NCBI GenBank assembly: GCA_903841915.1
Contig: CAIMKO010000378.1
Location: 1-24,562, forward strand
Reading direction: 5' to 3'
Source of the DNA: an uncultured Chitinophagaceae bacterium
Lineage (GTDB): Bacteria > Bacteroidota > Bacteroidia > Chitinophagales > Chitinophagaceae
DNA: 24,562 nucleotides
How positions within the stretch are numbered: the stretch's first letter is position 1; each line of letters opens with the position of its first letter. Both the position numbers and the translations under genes were made by a program. This document shows positions 21,927 to 24,562 of the stretch, in pieces. Below the pieces are notes generated by a model that worked only from the letters and a program-made list of their open reading frames with translations, searched no databases and was not told the origin of the DNA.

Positions 21927-22250
21927 TTACATTTTTTTGCATTCAGCAGCACAGTCATGACAGGCTTCCGAACATTCTTTACAATGCACATTCTTGTGTT
22001 TTGCACATTCATTGGCGCATTCTTCGCAAATTGCTGCACATATGCGGCAAAGCTCCGCTGCCTTATTACTACCCAAGCTCATTAACTGAACCGCGGCATA
22101 ACAAACTGCTGCAGTTTCCATATCCAATTGAATACATTTCACCATCATTTTTGGATCCGGTTCCTGCAAGCAGGAAGCTGCACAATGATTACAGATAGCT
22201 GCGCATTTAAGACAAGCGTCAATACATTTTTTGTTTTCGTGGTATCCCAT
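21927..22250 (-). CDS. Cys-rich four-helix-bundle copper-binding protein (Csp/DUF326-like)
   Basis: The product has 107 residues from the ATG at 22248-22250 (MGYHENKKC); a GTG 13 codons upstream is less likely. Eighteen Cys residues occur at C9, C13, C16, C20, C23, C27, C39, C50, C68, C71, C75, C78, C82, C90, C93, C97, C100 and C104. Their 3-4 residue spacing points all thiols into the core of a four-helix bundle. This is the pattern of copper-storage proteins that bind many Cu(I) ions. No signal peptide is present, so it would be the cytosolic type. A promoter-like sequence lies just upstream. The cupin gene follows directly; the pairing suggests metal or redox stress but does not prove it. 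Confidence 0.88.
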   Translation of the reverse strand: MGYHENKKCIDACLKCAAICNHCAASCLQEPDPKMMVKCIQLDMETAAVCYAAVQLMSLGSNKAAELCRICAAICEECANECAKHKNVHCKECSEACHDCAAECKKM

Positions 22251-22297
22251 TTTGTTTTGATTGAAGATTAATTCATTATTTTTCAGCACATAAAGTT

Positions 22298-22327
22298 CAA
22301 TTCTAAAATTTTGTGCGGGTTATACAA
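22298..22327 (-). promoter_or_regulatory. Bacteroidota-type promoter for the Cys-rich protein and cupin genes
   Basis: On the minus strand, TTG (22325-22327), a 19-nt spacer, then TAGAATTG (22298-22305) match TTG-N19-TAnnTTTG with one mismatch. It lies about 48 nt upstream of the ATG at 22250. Confidence 0.45.
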
Positions 22328-22465
22328 TTGGGGAAAAGAGTTACATGTTTCACGCATTGCGGAATACAGCATGCGGTCTGTCTGAATCTTTGTGTTTCTA
22401 ATGAGAATGCTTGTAGGAAGCCATCGAGTATTTAGCAACAAACCTTCAGCGGGCTGAAATAAAAT

Positions 22466-22530
22466 GTCCCCGGCTATCCTGAGCGTTGCCGCGGTAATCT
22501 AGGGATCAAGAATAAGACTAAGTTTGATTT
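22466..22530 (-). repeat. Composite palindromic repeat, degenerate copy D
   Basis: On the plus strand CCCCGGCTATCCTGAGCGTT is the complement of the GC block of copies B and C. It is followed by AGGGATCAAGAATAAG and GTTTGATTTT, which align with the AT spacer and hairpin of copy C. It lies 18.7 kb from the other copies, so the family is dispersed. The nearby TATGGAGGAATCCATA palindrome and a TCCATAGAC/GTCTCTGGA hairpin (22532-22570) complete this ~290-bp gene-free gap and may end the kinase transcript. Confidence 0.55.
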
Positions 22531-22580
22531 TATGGAGGAATCCATAGACGCCCTGCGGAAGTCTCTGGATAGCTGTGCTA

Positions 22581-24562
22581 CTAAATTTTCACTACCACGG
22601 TTATCGTAGTTCCCTTTCCAATTACTGAATCAATTGTAAACTCGCCACCGATTGCTAAAGCTCTTTCACGAATGCCGAGTAGACCATGATGGTTTAGTGT
22701 ATCAACCTTATCGATCTCATACCCTACACCATTATCTGTGATCTTCATCAATAAATTGTCTTTTGATTTAATTATTTCGACCGATATATTCGTTGCTTTT
22801 GCATGCCGCAGGATATTGGTGAGGTTTTCCTGATATATTCTGAAAAGTCCGAGATTAATTTCTTTTGTAAATTCAGTCGCTCCAATGTTTGCATTGGTAT
22901 AGAAATTGAATTTGATCTCGGTTAATTTTAGTTTTGTTTGGGTATACCATTTAATAGCTGCTTCCAATCCAAGCTCATCCAGCATGCTGGGATGCAATGA
23001 ATTGAATAATGTTTTACTGGCATTAACAACATTATTTGAAATATCGATCTGCTCTTCCAATATTTGTTTTACAGAATCCTCTTTGATCTTGTTTTTCAGA
23101 TGGGCAGCATTCATACTTAATGCCACAAGGTTTTGTGCTAACTCGTCATGAATTTCTTTAGCAATTTCTGAACGTTCTTCTTCTCTTATTGTTGACAAAT
23201 GATTCGTAAGAATTCTTAGATCTGAATTAAGCTTTACTAATTCTTTTTCCGCAATTTTTCGCTCGGTAATATCCATCACAATACCCATGATCTTTTCAGG
23301 TGCCCCTTTATCATCTCGAGAATAAATTGAACCAATATCATGACACCATTTATATCCACCCGTATTTGTCATTATCCTGTATTCCACATCATATTTATCC
23401 TTGCTGCCCGCCAAATGCGCACGCATTGCATCCATTACTTTATTATGATCATCAGGATGAATTAAATTTGAAAAATCTGTGTAATGTTTGAATTTATCAG
23501 GAGGATAACCGAGCATTGCTGCATTATTACTATTGAAAGCAATGCTACCGGTTAGCATATCCATTTCCCACCATGCGATCTTTGCAGCTTCTATTGCAAT
23601 CTCTGCCTTAAAATTATTAACGCGTAAATTTTCTTCTGCAATTTTACTTTCAGTAATATCACGGGAGATCCCGAAAACTCCGGTCAATTCCCCATCATTA
23701 TCATACAAAGGTCCTTTTGTTGCATGATGTATTCTTTTGCCTTTAGGGGTGGTTAAATTTATTTCGTAACTAAACACTTCTCTGCTTTTCAGTATTTTTT
23801 TATCGAGGGCCATTAATTTTTCCGCCTGCGCAAGAGGGAAAATTTCCCGGTCATCTTTGCCAATCACTTCTGCAGGATCTTTCCCTACCACATTTCCTGC
23901 TTCTCTATTAAACAGTAAATATTTACCCTCAGTATCTTTTATAAAAATAGAATCCGTTGTATTTTCACTAAAAGAAGCCAGCAAATTGTATGCTTTGAAT
24001 TTTTCGGCCTCTGCATTTTTCTCCTCCGTAATATCGCGCAAGGAAGTCACCCTAATATTTTTGCCTTTATAAAACATCATTTTCCCTTGCAACATGCAGG
24101 GAAATGTTGAGCCGTCTTTTTTTAATGCGGTAGCTTCATAAGGTTTCTCATAGCCCGAAAGCATTTTATTCATTACCATTTCTCGGTCTTCGGGCACTAA
24201 CCAATCTGTTCCGTATCTTCCAATAGCTTCTTCATTTGTGTAACCAAAGATCTTTTCAGCACTTAGATTTTGTTCGATGCAAACACCCTTTTCTGAAAGA
24301 AAGATCGACTCAAATGTTGCTTCACTTAAACCTCGATACCTTTCATGGGCCTCTTCAATTTCCAATTCCAGATTCTTTAGTTCTGTAATATCTTCTGCAA
24401 CAACGTACAGTTTTTCCTCATCTTTTGATTTGATAACATAAGCAGAAGATCTACAAATCATTTTTTCTCCAGACTTTTTATACACCGGGATTTCCATGCC
24501 CGATATGGAGAGATTTTGTTCGATGCAAACACCCTTTTCTGAAAGAAAGATCGACTCAAATG
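22581..24562 (-). CDS. PAS-rich NarX-type histidine kinase, 5' end beyond the window
   Basis: At least 659 residues are visible. The frame stays open to the right edge, so the apparent ATG at 24497 is internal. A shortened PAS/PAC (FESIFLSEKGVCIEQNLS joined to ISGMEIPVYKKSGEKM, ending AEDITELKN) is followed by three full PAS units. The units end in RDITEEKNAE, RDITESKIAE and MDITERKIAE, the last with WWEMDMLTG and IHPDDH typical of PAS_3. The transmitter is HisKA_3 (EERSEIAKEIHDELAQNLVAL, phospho-His in EIHDEL) plus HATPase_c (EENLTNILRHA, ITDNGVGYE, GLLGIRERA). Such kinases usually drive NarL/LuxR regulators. No regulator lies nearby except the E53 LuxR protein 17 kb away. Confidence 0.92.
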   Translation of the reverse strand, partial: FESIFLSEKGVCIEQNLSISGMEIPVYKKSGEKMICRSSAYVIKSKDEEKLYVVAEDITELKNLELEIEEAHERYRGLSEATFESIFLSEKGVCIEQNLSAEKIFGYTNEEAIGRYGTDWLVPEDREMVMNKMLSGYEKPYEATALKKDGSTFPCMLQGKMMFYKGKNIRVTSLRDITEEKNAEAEKFKAYNLLASFSENTTDSIFIKDTEGKYLLFNREAGNVVGKDPAEVIGKDDREIFPLAQAEKLMALDKKILKSREVFSYEINLTTPKGKRIHHATKGPLYDNDGELTGVFGISRDITESKIAEENLRVNNFKAEIAIEAAKIAWWEMDMLTGSIAFNSNNAAMLGYPPDKFKHYTDFSNLIHPDDHNKVMDAMRAHLAGSKDKYDVEYRIMTNTGGYKWCHDIGSIYSRDDKGAPEKIMGIVMDITERKIAEKELVKLNSDLRILTNHLSTIREEERSEIAKEIHDELAQNLVALSMNAAHLKNKIKEDSVKQILEEQIDISNNVVNASKTLFNSLHPSMLDELGLEAAIKWYTQTKLKLTEIKFNFYTNANIGATEFTKEINLGLFRIYQENLTNILRHAKATNISVEIIKSKDNLLMKITDNGVGYEIDKVDTLNHHGLLGIRERALAIGGEFTIDSVIGKGTTITVVVKI
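24265..24316. repeat. 52-nt perfect direct repeat inside the PAS kinase gene, copy 1
   Basis: Identical to 24511-24562, 246 bp (82 codons) away and in frame. It encodes TFESIFLSEKGVCIEQNLS-type sequence at the start of a PAS domain. Upstream and downstream flanks differ. Confidence 0.9.
24511..24562. repeat. 52-nt perfect direct repeat, copy 2, cut by the right edge
   Basis: Matches 24265-24316 at every position and ends exactly with the window, so its true length is unknown. The reading frame is the same as in copy 1. Confidence 0.9.

Noticed and set aside
22001..22198. 65-residue plus-strand ORF opposite the Cys-rich protein
   Set aside because: It is a shadow of the strongly periodic Cys codons on the minus strand.

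Overview
The window is AT-rich, densely coded and most consistent with a member of the Bacteroidota. The evidence is the style of the PAS-rich histidine kinases, the TTG-N19-TAnnTTTG-like promoters, the weak ribosome binding sites, the secreted small protein type and the MlaE-MlaF-MlaD gene order. I cannot place it below phylum with confidence. Both edges fall in repeated sequence: the left edge starts in the terminal inverted repeat of an IS4-type element, and the right edge stops inside a 52-nt direct repeat. The window may therefore be a whole contig of a draft or metagenomic assembly.

Layout: (1) 1-1314, an intact IS4-family insertion sequence. (2) 1465-2672, a GAF histidine kinase on the minus strand, broken by one frameshift. 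(3) 2757-4200, a small secreted protein gene set in a long intergenic zone with two families of palindromic repeats. (4) 4218-16215, a co-directional block of two-component signalling genes on the plus strand: a tiny membrane ORF, a LuxR-type regulator lacking the phosphoacceptor Asp, a degenerate histidine kinase, a REC-AraC regulator, a single-domain REC, a seven-PAS kinase, a REC-HisKA_3 kinase, an Rcp1-like REC, a PAS-only protein and a membrane-anchored four-PAS kinase. It closes with a perfect 16-bp terminator hairpin. (5) 16577-18415, two paralogous ~80-residue proteins of unknown function bracketing two small membrane proteins. (6) 18706-21355, mlaE-mlaF-mlaD, a lipid-transport ABC system. 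(7) 21502-22250, a Cys-rich four-helix copper-storage-like protein followed by a cupin. (8) 22581-24562, a PAS-rich NarX-type kinase that runs off the right edge.

How the parts fit: the central block supplies many sensors (at least 14 PAS domains in three proteins), three kinase-competent transmitters, three REC domains with intact acceptor sites outside the REC-kinase fusion, and only two DNA-binding outputs. It therefore looks like a branched phosphorelay. One arm, at the 5' end, appears to have lost phosphotransfer: an Asp-to-Glu regulator sits beside a pseudokinase whose only nearby ATG is followed at once by a stop. A tandem 14-bp repeat with 21-bp periodicity overlaps a good promoter upstream of the block and is a candidate autoregulatory operator. 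The Mla system and the copper/cupin pair are ordinary envelope and metal-homeostasis functions with no visible link to the signalling block.
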